A stretch of 64,000 nt of DNA from Ideonella benzenivorans (GCF_020387415.1 NZ_JAGWCB010000012.1:186001-250000); one strand, 5' to 3'. Shown: positions 38,796 to 48,471, counted from the first letter of the stretch. The notes: generated by a model not told the origin, from the sequence alone. Program-made: numbers and translations.

Positions 38796-40223
38796 TCAGA
38801 AGTTCAGCGTGCGCTTCTCGACGGCCAGCGCGGCTTCCTTGGTCGATTCCGACAGCGAGGGGTGCGCATGGCAGATGCGGCCGATGTCCTCGGACGATGC
38901 CTTGAACTCCATCGCCACCACGGCCTCGGAGATCAACTCCGAGACCATCGGACCGATCATGTGCACGCCCAGGATCTCGTCGGTCTTGGCATCGGCCAGG
39001 AACTTGACGAAACCGGTGGTGTCACCCAGCGCGCGGGCGCGACCGTTGGCCAGGAAGGGGAACTGACCTGCCTTGTAGGCCACGCCTTCGGCCTTGAGCT
39101 GCTGCTCGGTCTTGCCGACCCAGGCGATCTCCGGGCTGGTGTAGATGACGTAGGGAATGGTGTTGAAGTTGACGTGACCATGCTGGCCGGCAATGCGCTC
39201 GGCCACGGCCACGCCTTCTTCTTCCGCCTTGTGCGCCAGCATCGGCCCGCGCACCACGTCACCCACGGCCCACACGCCCGGCAGGTTGGTCTTGCACTCG
39301 GCGTCGACCACGATGGCGCCACGCTCGTCGAGCTTCAGACCCACGGCTTCGGAGTTCAGGCCGATGGTGTTGGGCACGCGGCCGATCGAGACGATCAGCT
39401 TGTCGACATCCAGCGTCTGGGCTTCGCCCTTGGCGTTGGTGTAGGCGATGCTGACGCCCTTCTTGGCAGCCTTGACCTCACCAACCTTGGCGCCCAGCTC
39501 GATCTTCAGACCCTGCTTGGCGAAGACCTTGGCGGCCTCCTTGGCCACGCCCTCGTCGGCGGCCGGCAGGAACGCCGGCATGCCTTCGAGGATGGTGACC
39601 TCGGCCCCCAGACGGCGCCAGACCGAGCCCATTTCCAGGCCGATCACGCCGGAGCCGATCACGCCCAGCTTCTTGGGCACCGAGCCCAGGCGCAACGCGC
39701 CGTCGTTCGAGAGGATGTGCTCCTCATCGAAGGGCACGCCCGGCAGGGCACGGGCATTCGAGCCGGTGGCGACGATCACCTGCTTGCCGGTGATGGACTC
39801 CTCGGCAGACCCCGTGACCTTGATCTCGTAGGCGCCATCCTTGGCGGCCACGAAGGAGCCACGGCCGTGGAAGAAGCTGACCTTGTTCTTCTTGAACAGG
39901 TAGAGGATGCCGTCGTTGTTCTGCTTCACGACGCCGTCCTTGCGGGCCACCATCTTCGCCACGTCCATCTTCACCGTGCCGGTGCTGATGCCGTGCTCGG
40001 CGAAGTGGTGGGTGGCGTGGTCGAAGTGCTCGGAGGACTGCAGCAGCGCCTTGGATGGGATGCAGCCGACGTTGGTACAGGTGCCGCCCGGGGCCGGGCC
40101 ACCGGCGGCGTTCTTCCATTCGTCGATGCAGGCCACGTTGAAGCCCAGCTGGGCCGCGCGGATGGCGGCGATGTAGCCACCGGGGCCGCCGCCGATCACG
40201 ACGACGTCAAATTGCTTGGACAT
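38796..40223 (-). CDS. lpdA: Dihydrolipoyl dehydrogenase (E3)
   Basis: FAD protein that reoxidises the lipoyl group of E2 and produces NADH. 475 residues. FAD site [17 protein letters not shown] (about 11-27); the redox-active disulfide is in [16 protein letters not shown] (about 46-61); the NAD site is [15 protein letters not shown]; the C-terminal His-Glu pair is in HAHPSLSE. Third gene of the odhA-odhB-lpdA operon, 15 bp after odhB, so it probably serves 2-oxoglutarate dehydrogenase first. Confidence 0.97.
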   Translation of the reverse strand: MSKQFDVVVIGGGPGGYIAAIRAAQLGFNVACIDEWKNAAGGPAPGGTCTNVGCIPSKALLQSSEHFDHATHHFAEHGISTGTVKMDVAKMVARKDGVVKQNNDGILYLFKKNKVSFFHGRGSFVAAKDGAYEIKVTGSAEESITGKQVIVATGSNARALPGVPFDEEHILSNDGALRLGSVPKKLGVIGSGVIGLEMGSVWRRLGAEVTILEGMPAFLPAADEGVAKEAAKVFAKQGLKIELGAKVGEVKAAKKGVSIAYTNAKGEAQTLDVDKLIVSIGRVPNTIGLNSEAVGLKLDERGAIVVDAECKTNLPGVWAVGDVVRGPMLAHKAEEEGVAVAERIAGQHGHVNFNTIPYVIYTSPEIAWVGKTEQQLKAEGVAYKAGQFPFLANGRARALGDTTGFVKFLADAKTDEILGVHMIGPMVSELISEAVVAMEFKASSEDIGRICHAHPSLSESTKEAALAVEKRTLNF

Positions 40224-40238
40224 GAAAACTCCCGGGGA

Positions 40239-41510
40239 TCAGATGTCGAACAGCAGGCGAGCCGGGTCTTCCAGCGCTTCCTTCATCGCCACCAGGCCCA
40301 GCACGGCTTCGCGGCCGTCGATGATGCGGTGGTCGTAGGACATGGCCAGGTAATTCATCGGACGCACCACGACCTGACCGTTCTCCACCACGGCGCGGTC
40401 CTTGGTGGCATGCACGCCCAGGATGGCCGATTGCGGCGGGTTGATGATCGGGGTCGACAGCATCGAGCCGAAGGTGCCGCCGTTGGAGATGGAGAAGGTA
40501 CCACCCGACAGGTCTTCCAGACCCAGCTTGCCGTCCTTGGCCTTCTGGGCGAAGACGCCGATGGTCTTCTCGATCTCGGCGAAAGTCAGCTGGTCGGCGT
40601 TGCGGATGATGGGCACCACCAGGCCACGCGGCGAACCGACGGCGATGCCGATGTCGAAGTAGCCGTGGTAGACGATGTCGTTGCCATCGACCGAGGCGTT
40701 CAGGATCGGGTACTTCTTCAGGGCGTGCACCGCGGCCTTCACGAAGAAGCTCATGAAGCCCAGTTTGATGCCGTGTTCCTTCTCGAACTTGTCCTGGAAG
40801 CGCTTGCGCATCTCCATCACCGGGGCCATGTTGACCTCGTTGAAGGTGGTCAGGATGGCGTTGGTGGACTGCGACTGCAGCAGACGCTCGGCGATGCGGG
40901 CGCGCAGACGCGACATCGGCACGCGCTGTTCCGGACGGTCGCCCAGGTTCTGAGCCACCGGCGCGGCCACGGCGGGCAGCGGCTTGGCGACGGAGGGAGC
41001 CACCGGCGCGGCGATCGGTGCGGCAGCGGGCTTGGCGCCACCGGCCACGGCGGCCAGCACGTCACCCTTGGTCACGCGGCCATCCTTGCCGGTGCCGGCC
41101 ACGGAACCCGCGGCCAGGCCGTTGTCGGCCATCAACTTGGCAGCGGCCGGCATGGCCACGTCGGACTTGCTGCCACCGGTGGCAGCCGGGGCCGCCACGG
41201 CGGCGGCTGCGGGGGCCGGCGCAGCGGCAGCAGCGGCCGGGGCCGGCGCAGCCACGGCACTCGCGGCGGCTTCGGTATCGATCTTGGCGATCACCTGATC
41301 GCTGACCACGGTGCCGCCATCGGCCACCACGATCTCGGTGATCACCCCGGCCGAGGGAGCCGGCACCTCGAGCACGACCTTGTCGGTCTCGATCTCGATC
41401 AGGATTTCATCGACGGCGACGGCCTCACCGGCCTTCTTCTTCCATTGCAGCAGGGTGGCCTCGGCCACGGACTCAGACAGCTGCGGAACCTTGACTTCTA
41501 CGATTGCCAT
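40239..41510 (-). CDS. odhB: 2-oxoglutarate dehydrogenase E2, dihydrolipoyl succinyltransferase
   Basis: Core of the TCA-cycle 2-oxoglutarate dehydrogenase complex. 423 residues. The lipoyl domain is at 1-75 with lipoylated K44 in ETDKVV. An Ala/Pro-rich flexible linker follows, then the E3-binding domain (about 120-155, [21 protein letters not shown]), another Ala/Pro linker, and the catalytic domain, with active-site [12 protein letters not shown] near the C-terminus. It is 74 bp downstream of odhA. Confidence 0.97.
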   Translation of the reverse strand: MAIVEVKVPQLSESVAEATLLQWKKKAGEAVAVDEILIEIETDKVVLEVPAPSAGVITEIVVADGGTVVSDQVIAKIDTEAAASAVAAPAPAAAAAAPAPAAAAVAAPAATGGSKSDVAMPAAAKLMADNGLAAGSVAGTGKDGRVTKGDVLAAVAGGAKPAAAPIAAPVAPSVAKPLPAVAAPVAQNLGDRPEQRVPMSRLRARIAERLLQSQSTNAILTTFNEVNMAPVMEMRKRFQDKFEKEHGIKLGFMSFFVKAAVHALKKYPILNASVDGNDIVYHGYFDIGIAVGSPRGLVVPIIRNADQLTFAEIEKTIGVFAQKAKDGKLGLEDLSGGTFSISNGGTFGSMLSTPIINPPQSAILGVHATKDRAVVENGQVVVRPMNYLAMSYDHRIIDGREAVLGLVAMKEALEDPARLLFDI

Positions 41511-41584
41511 GATGGGGAGATTCTTTGAAGTGTGCGACAGGGCTCCGGCGCACAGGCGCCAGAGCCGCGTTCAATGTGTTGTGC

Positions 41585-44443
41585 TTACTTGGAGAGCACG
41601 AAGCCCTTGAGCTTGCCGAAAGCCTGGTCCAGCAGCGACTTGAGTTGCTCCTGGTGCAGATGGGCGTAGCCCACGGCCGGCGAAGCCGAGGCCGGACGGC
41701 CGGCATAACCCAGCTTCTGGCCTTCGAGCATGTTCTCGTGGATGTAGTGCTGCACGAAGAACCAGGCGCCCTGGTTCTGCGGCTCGTCCTGGCACCACAC
41801 GATCTCGGTCGCGTTGGGGTACTTCTTGATTTCCGCGGCAAAGGCCTTGTGCGGGAAGGGGTAGAGCTGCTCGACGCGGAGGATGGCCACGTCGTGCGCC
41901 TTCTTCTCTTCACGCTTCTTGACCAGGTCGTAGTAGACCTTGCCCGAGCAGGCGACCACGCGCTTCACCTTGGCAGCATCGATCTCGGCATGGCGTTCGC
42001 CGATCACGGTGTGGAACTCGCCCTTGGTGAACTCGCTCAGCGGCGAGGTGGCATCCTTGTTCCGCAGCAGCGACTTCGGGGTGAAGATCACCAGCGGCTT
42101 GCGGAACATGCGCACCATCTGACGGCGCAGCACATGGAAGATCTGGCTGGCCGTGGTCGGCTGGACGACCTGCATGTTGTTGTCCGCGGCCAGCTGCATG
42201 AAGCGTTCGACGCGGGCCGAGCTGTGCTCGGGGCCCTGGCCTTCGTAGCCATGCGGCAGCAGCAGCGTCAGGCCATTGGCACGGCCCCACTTCACCTCGC
42301 CGGAGGCGATGAACTGGTCGATCACCACCTGGGCACCGTTGGCGAAGTCGCCGAACTGGGCTTCCCAGATCGTCAGCGTGTTGGGATCGGAGCCGGCGTA
42401 GCCGTATTCGAAGCCCAGCACCGCCTCTTCGGACAGGATGGAGTCGATGACCACGAACGGCGCCTGGCCTTCGGCCACGTGCTGCAGCGGCACGTAGATG
42501 CCTTCGTCGTACTTGTCGCGGTTCTGGTCGTGCAGCACGGAGTGGCGGTGCACGAAGGTGCCACGGCCGCAGTCCTCACCGGACAGACGCACCGGATAGC
42601 CAGAAGCAACCAGCGAGGCGTAGGCCAGGTGTTCGCCCATGCCCCAGTCGACATTGATGTCGCCCCGGCCCATGGCGGCGCGGTCGGCGATGACCTTCTC
42701 GACCAGCGGATGCAGCTTGAAGTTCGAGGGGATCGTGGTGATCTTCTCGGCCAGGCGCTTGATCTCGGCCAGCGGCAGCGCGGTGTCGGCGGCGTCGGTC
42801 CACTTCTTGCCCAGGAACGGCGTCCAGTCGACGGCGTACTTGCTCTTGAAGTTGGTGAGCACCGGATCGACCGTGTGCTTGCCCGCGTCCATCGCGGCGC
42901 GGAAGGCCTTGACCATGTCGTCCGGGCCACCGGCGGGCAGCACGCCCTGGGCGACCAGCTTGTCGCCATACAGCTTGCGGGTGCCGGGGTGCGCCGCGAT
43001 CTTCTTGTACATCAGCGGCTGGGTCAGCGAGGGGGTGTCCTGCTCGTTGTGGCCCAGCTTGCGGTAGCAGACGATGTCCACCACCACGTCCTTCTTGAAC
43101 TGCTGGCGGTAATCCATCGCCAGCTGGGTGCACCAGACCACGGCATCGGGATCGTCGCCGTTCACGTGCAGCACCGGCGCCTCGATCATCTTGACCACGT
43201 CCGAGCAGTACAGCGTCGAGCGGGTGTCACGCGGGTCGGAGGTGGTGAAACCGATCTGGTTGTTGATGACGATGTGCACCGTGCCGCCCGTGTAGTAGCC
43301 ACGGGTCTGGGCAAGCGCCAGCGTTTCCATCACCACGCCTTGGCCGGCAAAGGCCGCATCGCCGTGCACCAGCACCGGCAGCACGGTCGTGCCTTCCTTG
43401 TCGCCACGGCGATCCAGGCGCGCCTTCACCGAGCCCTCGACCACCGGGTTCACGATTTCCAGGTGGGACGGGTTGAAGGACAGCGACAGGTGGACGGGGC
43501 CACCGGCGGTGGTCACGTCGCTGGAGAAGCCCTGGTGGTACTTCACGTCACCGGCCGGCAGGTCTTCCGGTGCGGTGTGCTCGAACTCGGCGAACAGGTC
43601 CTTGGGCATCTTGCCCAGGGTGTTGACCAGCACGTTCAGGCGGCCACGGTGGGCCATGCCGATCACGATCTCCTGCACGCCGTTCTCACCGCCGTGCTGG
43701 ACGACCTCGTCCATCGAGGCGATGAAGCTCTCGCCGCCTTCCAGCGAGAAACGCTTCTGGCCGACGTACTTGGTGTGCAGATAGCGCTCCAGGCCTTCGG
43801 CCGCGGTCAGACGCTCCAGGATGTGCTGACGCTTTTCCGGCGAGAAGCTGGGCTTGGAACGCACGCTTTCCAGGCGTTCCTGCCACCAACGCTTCTCGGT
43901 CGGGTCCGTGCAGTGCATGAACTCGGCGCCCACGGTACCGCAGTAGGTCTCACGCAGGGCCTGCATGATGTCGCGCAGCGACATGTGCTCGGCGCGCGAG
44001 AAATAGGTGTTCGCGGCGCTGAACGGAATGTCCATGTCCGCTTCGGTCAGGTCGTAGAACGACGGTTCCAACTCGGGAATCTTCGGGCGCTCGCGGCGCT
44101 TGAGCGGATCCAGATCGGCCCAGCGCGAGCCCAGGAAGCGGTAGGCGGCGATCAGGGACTGGACGTGGACCTGCTTGCGGGCCACGGCCAAGTCGGTGGA
44201 ACTGGCCTTCACCGTGAAGGCATTCGACTTCGCGCGCTGCGCAAAGGATTCGATCACGGGGGCGTGGGGAACGTCGCGACCGGACGAACCGTCCACGGCG
44301 GGCACGTTCTGCAGCGCGTCGAAATACTCGCGCCAGTTGTCAGGCACCGAGCCCGGGTTGTCGAGGTACGCTTCGTACATCTCTTCGACGTACGGGGCAT
44401 TGCCTCCGAACAGGTACGAGTTCGACCTGTATTGCTGCATCAT
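41585..44443 (-). CDS. odhA: 2-oxoglutarate dehydrogenase E1
   Basis: Thiamine-diphosphate-dependent decarboxylase of the TCA cycle. 952 residues. The N-terminal segment (YLFGGNAPYVEEMYEAYL) docks to E2. HRGRLNVLVNTLGK (about 270-283) and the ThDP region GDAAFAGQGVVMETL are typical, as is the C-terminal QDEPQNQGAWFF. ATG 44443 is chosen over a longer frame because GAGCGAGAA precedes it and MMQQY matches the family start. The 258 bp upstream (44444-44701) hold no gene; a minus-strand TACAGT there is a possible -10 without a good -35. Confidence 0.97.
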   Translation of the reverse strand: MMQQYRSNSYLFGGNAPYVEEMYEAYLDNPGSVPDNWREYFDALQNVPAVDGSSGRDVPHAPVIESFAQRAKSNAFTVKASSTDLAVARKQVHVQSLIAAYRFLGSRWADLDPLKRRERPKIPELEPSFYDLTEADMDIPFSAANTYFSRAEHMSLRDIMQALRETYCGTVGAEFMHCTDPTEKRWWQERLESVRSKPSFSPEKRQHILERLTAAEGLERYLHTKYVGQKRFSLEGGESFIASMDEVVQHGGENGVQEIVIGMAHRGRLNVLVNTLGKMPKDLFAEFEHTAPEDLPAGDVKYHQGFSSDVTTAGGPVHLSLSFNPSHLEIVNPVVEGSVKARLDRRGDKEGTTVLPVLVHGDAAFAGQGVVMETLALAQTRGYYTGGTVHIVINNQIGFTTSDPRDTRSTLYCSDVVKMIEAPVLHVNGDDPDAVVWCTQLAMDYRQQFKKDVVVDIVCYRKLGHNEQDTPSLTQPLMYKKIAAHPGTRKLYGDKLVAQGVLPAGGPDDMVKAFRAAMDAGKHTVDPVLTNFKSKYAVDWTPFLGKKWTDAADTALPLAEIKRLAEKITTIPSNFKLHPLVEKVIADRAAMGRGDINVDWGMGEHLAYASLVASGYPVRLSGEDCGRGTFVHRHSVLHDQNRDKYDEGIYVPLQHVAEGQAPFVVIDSILSEEAVLGFEYGYAGSDPNTLTIWEAQFGDFANGAQVVIDQFIASGEVKWGRANGLTLLLPHGYEGQGPEHSSARVERFMQLAADNNMQVVQPTTASQIFHVLRRQMVRMFRKPLVIFTPKSLLRNKDATSPLSEFTKGEFHTVIGERHAEIDAAKVKRVVACSGKVYYDLVKKREEKKAHDVAILRVEQLYPFPHKAFAAEIKKYPNATEIVWCQDEPQNQGAWFFVQHYIHENMLEGQKLGYAGRPASASPAVGYAHLHQEQLKSLLDQAFGKLKGFVLSK

Positions 44444-44701
44444 TTCTCGCTCACCTTTTGCTCCGGTTTCCAGAGCTCCGATGGGTTGATCAACCTTCCG
44501 CGGCCCGGCTCGACCGTTTGGCGGATTGCGATCCGCCTTGCTGCCTTGGGGTAGGGCCAGCAAGGGGACACAGAAGGACCTAAATTGTCACCGGCGAGAC
44601 TGTAGCACCGTTGGCCCCACCCCGCCGTACGGTAACTACCCTGCACCAGAGTAGGTCTTCGGTGCATCGGCCGCGGACTTGAGTGGCAAAGTCCGTGCGG
44701 C

Positions 44702-45052
44702 ATGGCTCCCCACCCTCCCCCCCATTCGCGCACCCTCTGGCTGCAAGCCCAGGCCCCGCCCAAGCCGCCACTGGGATCGCCATGCAACGGATGCGGTGTG
44801 TGCTGCGCCCTGGAGCCCTGCCCCGTGGGCATGCTGCTGAGTCGCCGACGCCACGGCGGTTGTTCGGTGCTGCGCTGGGATGCGGCGGCCAGGTGCTATC
44901 GCTGCGGCCTGATCAGCGCGCCGGACGACGTGCTGGCACGCTGGCCCCGACCGCTGCGGCGATGGATCGACCGCCGGGCATGGCGCTGGATTGCCAGCGG
45001 CAGCGGATGCGATGCCGATTGGGAAATCGCCCTTGAACAGAGTCCACCATGA
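44702..45052 (+). CDS. Small cysteine-cluster protein (YkgJ-like, CxxCxxCC)
   Basis: 116 residues. A metal-binding type cluster CNGCGVCCALEPC lies at about 28-40, with further Cys at GGCSVL, RCYRCGL and SGCDAD. This resembles the YkgJ/zinc-iron-chelating family, where function is unknown. Arg and Trp are frequent (RWPRPLRRWIDRRAWRWIASG). No clear ribosome-binding site precedes ATG 44702, so the start is uncertain. It is divergent from odhA and convergent with etfA, whose terminator starts on its stop codon. Confidence 0.7.
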   Translation: MAPHPPPHSRTLWLQAQAPPKPPLGSPCNGCGVCCALEPCPVGMLLSRRRHGGCSVLRWDAAARCYRCGLISAPDDVLARWPRPLRRWIDRRAWRWIASGSGCDADWEIALEQSPP

Positions 45053-45076
45053 AAAAAGCGCCCCGCAGGGCGCTTT
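45052..45076 (-). terminator. Terminator after etfA
   Basis: Minus-strand stem AAAGCGCCC / GGGCGCTTT with TGCG loop and a U6 tract. It lies 19 bp after the etfA stop. Confidence 0.8.
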
Positions 45077-45095
45077 CAGAGGAAGGCCATGAAGG

Positions 45096-46028
45096 TCACA
45101 GCGCCTTGACCAACTCCGGCACAGCCGTGAACAGGTCGGCTTCCAGACCATAGTCGGCCACCGAGAAGATCGGTGCTTCTGGATCCTTGTTGATCGCGAC
45201 GATCACCTTGGAGTCCTTCATGCCGGCCAGATGCTGGATGGCGCCGGAGATGCCGCAGGCCACGTACAACTGAGGCGCCACGATTTTGCCGGTCTGGCCG
45301 ACCTGCCAGTCGTTGGGAGCGTAACCCGCGTCCACCGCGGCGCGGGAAGCACCCAGCGCGGCACCCAGCTTGTCGGCCAGTGGCGTCAGCACTTCGGTGA
45401 ACTTCTCGCTGCTGCCCAGCGCCCGCCCCCCAGAGACGATGATCTTGGCCGCCGTCAGTTCGGGGCGGTCGCTCTTGGTGACCTCCCGGCCGACGAAGCT
45501 GCTCTGGGCCCCGGCGGCAACGGCCGCGAGGCTCTCCACCGCCGCGGAGCCACCGGTGGCCGCCGCCGGGTCAAAGGCCGTGCCACGCACGGTGATGACC
45601 TTGACCGCATCGGCGCTCTGCACCGTGGCGATCGCGTTGCCCGCGTAGATCGGACGCTCGAAGGTGTCGGCGCTCACCACCTTGGTGATGTCGGTGAGCT
45701 GCGCCACGTCCAGCTTGGCGGCCACGCGCGGCGCGACGTTCTTGCCGCTGGCGGTGGCCGGGAACAGGATGTGGCTGTAACCCGAGGCGATGGCCAGCAC
45801 CTGGGCCGCCAGGTTCTCGGCCAGGCCGTCGCCCAGGCCGGCACCGTCGGCGTGCAGCACCTTGGTCACGCCGGCGATCTGGGCCGCCGCCTGGGCCGCA
45901 GCCCCAGCGTTCTGACCCGCCACCAGCACATGCACGTCGCCACCCAGCTGGGTCGCTGCGGTGACGGTGTTCAGGGTCGCGCCCTTGATCGACGCGTTGT
46001 CGTGTTCAGCAATGACGAGGATGGCCAT
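45096..46028 (-). CDS. etfA: Electron transfer flavoprotein alpha subunit
   Basis: FAD-carrying subunit of ETF, which passes electrons from acyl-CoA and other dehydrogenases to ETF-ubiquinone oxidoreductase. 310 residues. The C-terminal FAD domain has the family signature: [31 protein letters not shown], and [19 protein letters not shown]. It starts 2 bp after etfB. The single terminator sits after this gene. Confidence 0.97.
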   Translation of the reverse strand: MAILVIAEHDNASIKGATLNTVTAATQLGGDVHVLVAGQNAGAAAQAAAQIAGVTKVLHADGAGLGDGLAENLAAQVLAIASGYSHILFPATASGKNVAPRVAAKLDVAQLTDITKVVSADTFERPIYAGNAIATVQSADAVKVITVRGTAFDPAAATGGSAAVESLAAVAAGAQSSFVGREVTKSDRPELTAAKIIVSGGRALGSSEKFTEVLTPLADKLGAALGASRAAVDAGYAPNDWQVGQTGKIVAPQLYVACGISGAIQHLAGMKDSKVIVAINKDPEAPIFSVADYGLEADLFTAVPELVKAL

Positions 46029-46030
46029 GT

Positions 46031-46780
46031 TCAGATCACCTTGGCTTCAGTCTTGAGCTTGGCCACCAGGGTGGCGACGTCCGGCACCTTGATGCCGGCA
46101 CTGCGCTTGGGCGGCTCGGCCACGCTCAGGGTCTTGATGCGCGGCGTCACATCCACCCCCAGATCGGCGGGTTTGATGTTCTCCAACGGCTTCTTCTTGG
46201 CCTTCATGATGTTGGGCAGCGTGACGTAACGCGGCTCGTTCAGACGCAGGTCGGTGGTGACCACGGCCGGCAGTGTCAGCTTCAGCGTCTCCAGGCCGCC
46301 ATCCACTTCACGGGTGACCGTGACCGCACCGTCGGCCACGTCCACCTTGGAGGCGAAGGTCGCCTGCGGCAGATCGGCCAGCGCCGCCAGCATTTGGCCG
46401 GTCTGGTTGCAGTCGTCGTCAATGGCCTGCTTGCCCAGGATCACCAGCGCCGGCTGTTCCTTGTCGACCAGGGCCTTGAGGATCTTGGCCACGGCCAGCG
46501 GCTGCAGCTCGGCGTCGGTCTCGACCAGGATGCCGCGGTCGGCGCCGATGGCCATCGCGGTGCGCAAGGTTTCCTGGCACTGCGTCACGCCGCAGGACAC
46601 GGCCACCACCTCGGTGACCACGCCCTTTTCCTTCAGGCGCACCGCCTCTTCGACAGCGATCTCGTCAAAGGGGTTCATGCTCATCTTCACGTTGGCCAGA
46701 TCCACCCCCGTGCCGTCGGACTTCACGCGTACCTTCACGTTGTAGTCGACGACGCGCTTGACGGCTACCAGTACCTTCAT
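46031..46780 (-). CDS. etfB: Electron transfer flavoprotein beta subunit
   Basis: AMP-binding subunit of ETF. 249 residues. N-terminal [19 protein letters not shown] and [19 protein letters not shown] are diagnostic, and [11 protein letters not shown] follows at about 90. ATG 46780 is preceded by AGGAG at normal distance. The promoter and a perfect palindrome lie 39-85 bp upstream, suggesting regulation of the etfBA pair. Confidence 0.97.
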   Translation of the reverse strand: MKVLVAVKRVVDYNVKVRVKSDGTGVDLANVKMSMNPFDEIAVEEAVRLKEKGVVTEVVAVSCGVTQCQETLRTAMAIGADRGILVETDAELQPLAVAKILKALVDKEQPALVILGKQAIDDDCNQTGQMLAALADLPQATFASKVDVADGAVTVTREVDGGLETLKLTLPAVVTTDLRLNEPRYVTLPNIMKAKKKPLENIKPADLGVDVTPRIKTLSVAEPPKRSAGIKVPDVATLVAKLKTEAKVI

Positions 46781-46818
46781 ATCGCGTTGCTCCTGTCGGA
46801 TCGTTTGAGTGATTTGAC

Positions 46819-46865
46819 GTTTACGTAAACTGTCGGATTCTAGGACCTGACCCGAGATGCGCCAA
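46819..46865 (-). promoter_or_regulatory. etfBA promoter with palindromic operator
   Basis: Minus strand: -35 TTGGCG (46860-46865), 17-bp spacer, -10 TAGAAT (46837-46842). The 12-bp perfect palindrome GTTTACGTAAAC (46819-46830) sits at the expected transcription start. TTTACGTAAA boxes resemble operators of the MerR-type regulator LiuR, known to control branched-chain amino acid and acyl-CoA catabolism, including etf genes in some proteobacteria. Confidence 0.6.
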
Positions 46866-47007
46866 GAGGCCATCCCCCGATACTGTCCTATCGAACGATC
46901 TCAAAACCGCACGACCGTTCTATTTTATGGCCCTGCAGCCACTTGCTGGCTCGCGTATCCTTGGGGACAACCCTAGGTTGGTCCCGTGCCAGCCCGGCTT
47001 TCACACC

Positions 47008-47820
47008 ATGTCCGACCTGATTGCATCCGTCCCGCCCATCGGCATCTTCGACTCGGGCGTCGGCGGCCTGTCGGTGCTGCGCGCCTTGCGCACGCGTCGT
47101 CCCGACATTCCCCTGCTCTACGTGGCCGATTCCGGTCACGCCCCCTACGGCGACCGCGACCCGACCCATGCGCTGCAACGCTCGCTGCGGGTCACGGAAC
47201 ACCTGATGGATCAAGGCGCCCGCCTGATCATCGTGGCCTGCAACACCGCCACCGCCCGGGCCATCGACACCTTGCGGCGGCGCTATCCCGAGGTCACCTG
47301 GGTGGGTGTCGAGCCCGGCGTGAAGCCCGCCGTGCGCCACAGCGCCAATGGCCGCATCGGCGTGCTGGCCACGCCTTCGACGCTGAGCAGCCCGCGTTTC
47401 GATTCCCTGATCGACCGCTTCGCCCAGGGCTGCGAGGTCATTCGCGTGCCCTGCAAGGGCTTGGCCGCCGCCATCGAGAAGGGCGGCCCCTCCGACCCAG
47501 CCCTCGACCCACTGCTGGACCGCTACTGTGCGCCCGTGATCCAGGCCGGAGCGGACACGGTGGTGCTGGGCTGCACCCACTACCCCTTTGTGGCCGAACG
47601 CATCGCCGCGCGGCTGGGGCCGCACGTGCAACTGCTGGACACCGCCGATGCGGTGGCCGCCCATGCCCTGCATCTCTGGCCGAACGCCACGGACGAATGG
47701 CTGCCGCGCGAGGCCAGCGCCCCTGTTCAGCTTGAGACGACCGGCGACGCCACGGTGCTGGCACGCCTGGCCAAGGAAGGCCTGGGGCTGGATGTGCCGG
47801 TGCGAGCCATTGAGGTGTGA
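47008..47820 (+). CDS. murI: Glutamate racemase
   Basis: Makes D-glutamate for peptidoglycan. 270 residues. N-terminal IGIFDSGVGGLSVLRAL (about 11-27), the first catalytic cysteine in IVACNTATA (about 80), and the second in VLGCTHYPF (about 190) are all present. ATG 47008 gives the expected length. It is divergent from etfB; the 227 bp between hold the etf control region and, just before murI, an imperfect inverted repeat gaacgatc / gaccgttc (46893-46920). Confidence 0.95.
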   Translation: MSDLIASVPPIGIFDSGVGGLSVLRALRTRRPDIPLLYVADSGHAPYGDRDPTHALQRSLRVTEHLMDQGARLIIVACNTATARAIDTLRRRYPEVTWVGVEPGVKPAVRHSANGRIGVLATPSTLSSPRFDSLIDRFAQGCEVIRVPCKGLAAAIEKGGPSDPALDPLLDRYCAPVIQAGADTVVLGCTHYPFVAERIAARLGPHVQLLDTADAVAAHALHLWPNATDEWLPREASAPVQLETTGDATVLARLAKEGLGLDVPVRAIEV

Positions 47821-47837
47821 TCGACAGGCCGCGCCGA

Positions 47838-47928
47838 TGGTGCCCGGAACCGGGATCGAACCGGTACGCCCCGTGAAGGGCGGCAGATTTTAAGTCTGCT
47901 GCGTCTGCCTGTTCCGCCATCCGGGCAC
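47838..47928 (-). tRNA. tRNA-Leu (anticodon TAA)
   Basis: 91 nt with encoded CCA. Acceptor stem GTGCCCG / CGGGCAC; anticodon stem CAGA/TCTG around a loop reading TAA; long variable arm CGCCCTTCACGGGGCG; T-loop GGTTCGATCCC. It is the last member of the tRNA cluster. A CATAAT hexamer just upstream (47937-47942) may help initiate it after the preceding terminator. Confidence 0.97.
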
Positions 47929-47977
47929 GGGGCGGGATTATGGCGGCCACGCGGCCAGCCTCCCGCGAAGCGGCAAG

Positions 47978-48009
47978 AAAAAAGGGAAGCCTCACGGCTT
48001 CCCTTTTTT
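47978..48009 (-). terminator. Perfect inverted repeat / terminator after tRNA-Gly copy 1
   Basis: 14-bp perfect arms aaaaaagggaagcc / ggcttccctttttt with a 4-base loop. It gives a U6 tract on either strand. It lies between tRNA-Gly copy 1 and tRNA-Leu(TAA). Confidence 0.8.
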
Positions 48010-48016
48010 GAGCATT

Positions 48017-48092
48017 TGGAGCGGGAAACGAGGCTCGAACTCGCGACCTCAACCTTGGCAAGGTTGCGCTCTACCAACTGAGCTATTCCCGC
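48017..48092 (-). tRNA. tRNA-Gly (anticodon GCC), copy 1
   Basis: 76 nt with CCA. Acceptor GCGGGAA / TTCCCGC, anticodon loop TTGCCAA, T-loop GTTCGAGCC. Identical in sequence to copies 2 and 3. Confidence 0.97.
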
Positions 48093-48152
48093 TCGGGATC
48101 ACCAGGAAGCTCCTGGCGCCAGCCCCGTGCAAGCACGTGACCGTTTGGTATT

Positions 48153-48228
48153 TGGAGCGGGAAACGAGGCTCGAACTCGCGACCTCAACCTTGGCAAGGT
48201 TGCGCTCTACCAACTGAGCTATTCCCGC
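48153..48228 (-). tRNA. tRNA-Gly (anticodon GCC), copy 2
   Basis: 76 nt, identical to copy 1, which lies 60 bp downstream; no terminator between them, so both are probably cut from one transcript. Confidence 0.97.
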
Positions 48229-48245
48229 ACGTCGTCTTCGTTTTT

Positions 48246-48319
48246 TGGAGGCGCGATCCAGAGTCGAACTGGACTAGACGGATTTGCAATCCGTTGCATA
48301 ACCGCTTTGCTATCGCGCC
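48246..48319 (-). tRNA. tRNA-Cys (anticodon GCA)
   Basis: 74 nt with CCA. Acceptor GGCGCGA / TCGCGCC, anticodon loop TTGCAAA, T-loop GTTCGACTC. It lies 17 bp upstream of tRNA-Gly copy 2. Confidence 0.97.
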
Positions 48320-48364
48320 TTCGAAAACCGAAGACCTGCATTCCGCCCACTGCCCTGCCTGATG

Positions 48365-48389
48365 AAAAAGGGAAGCCGGGGCTTCCCTT
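48365..48389 (-). terminator. Terminator-like hairpin after tRNA-Gly copy 3
   Basis: Minus strand arms AAGGGAAGCC / GGCTTCCCTT followed by TTTC. Arms share GGGAAGCC/GGCTTCCC with the terminator at 47978-48009. It separates tRNA-Gly copy 3 from tRNA-Cys. Confidence 0.7.
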
Positions 48390-48395
48390 CGAATC

Positions 48396-48471
48396 TGGAG
48401 CGGGAAACGAGGCTCGAACTCGCGACCTCAACCTTGGCAAGGTTGCGCTCTACCAACTGAGCTATTCCCGC
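48396..48471 (-). tRNA. tRNA-Gly (anticodon GCC), copy 3
   Basis: 76 nt, identical to copies 1 and 2. First gene of the cluster in transcription order, about 95 nt after the predicted start site. Confidence 0.97.

Noticed and set aside
48017-48471. Regularly spaced identical 76-bp repeats suggesting a CRISPR or mobile repeat
   Set aside because: The repeats fold as tRNA-Gly(GCC) with encoded CCA; spacing is irregular and a tRNA-Cys lies between two of them.
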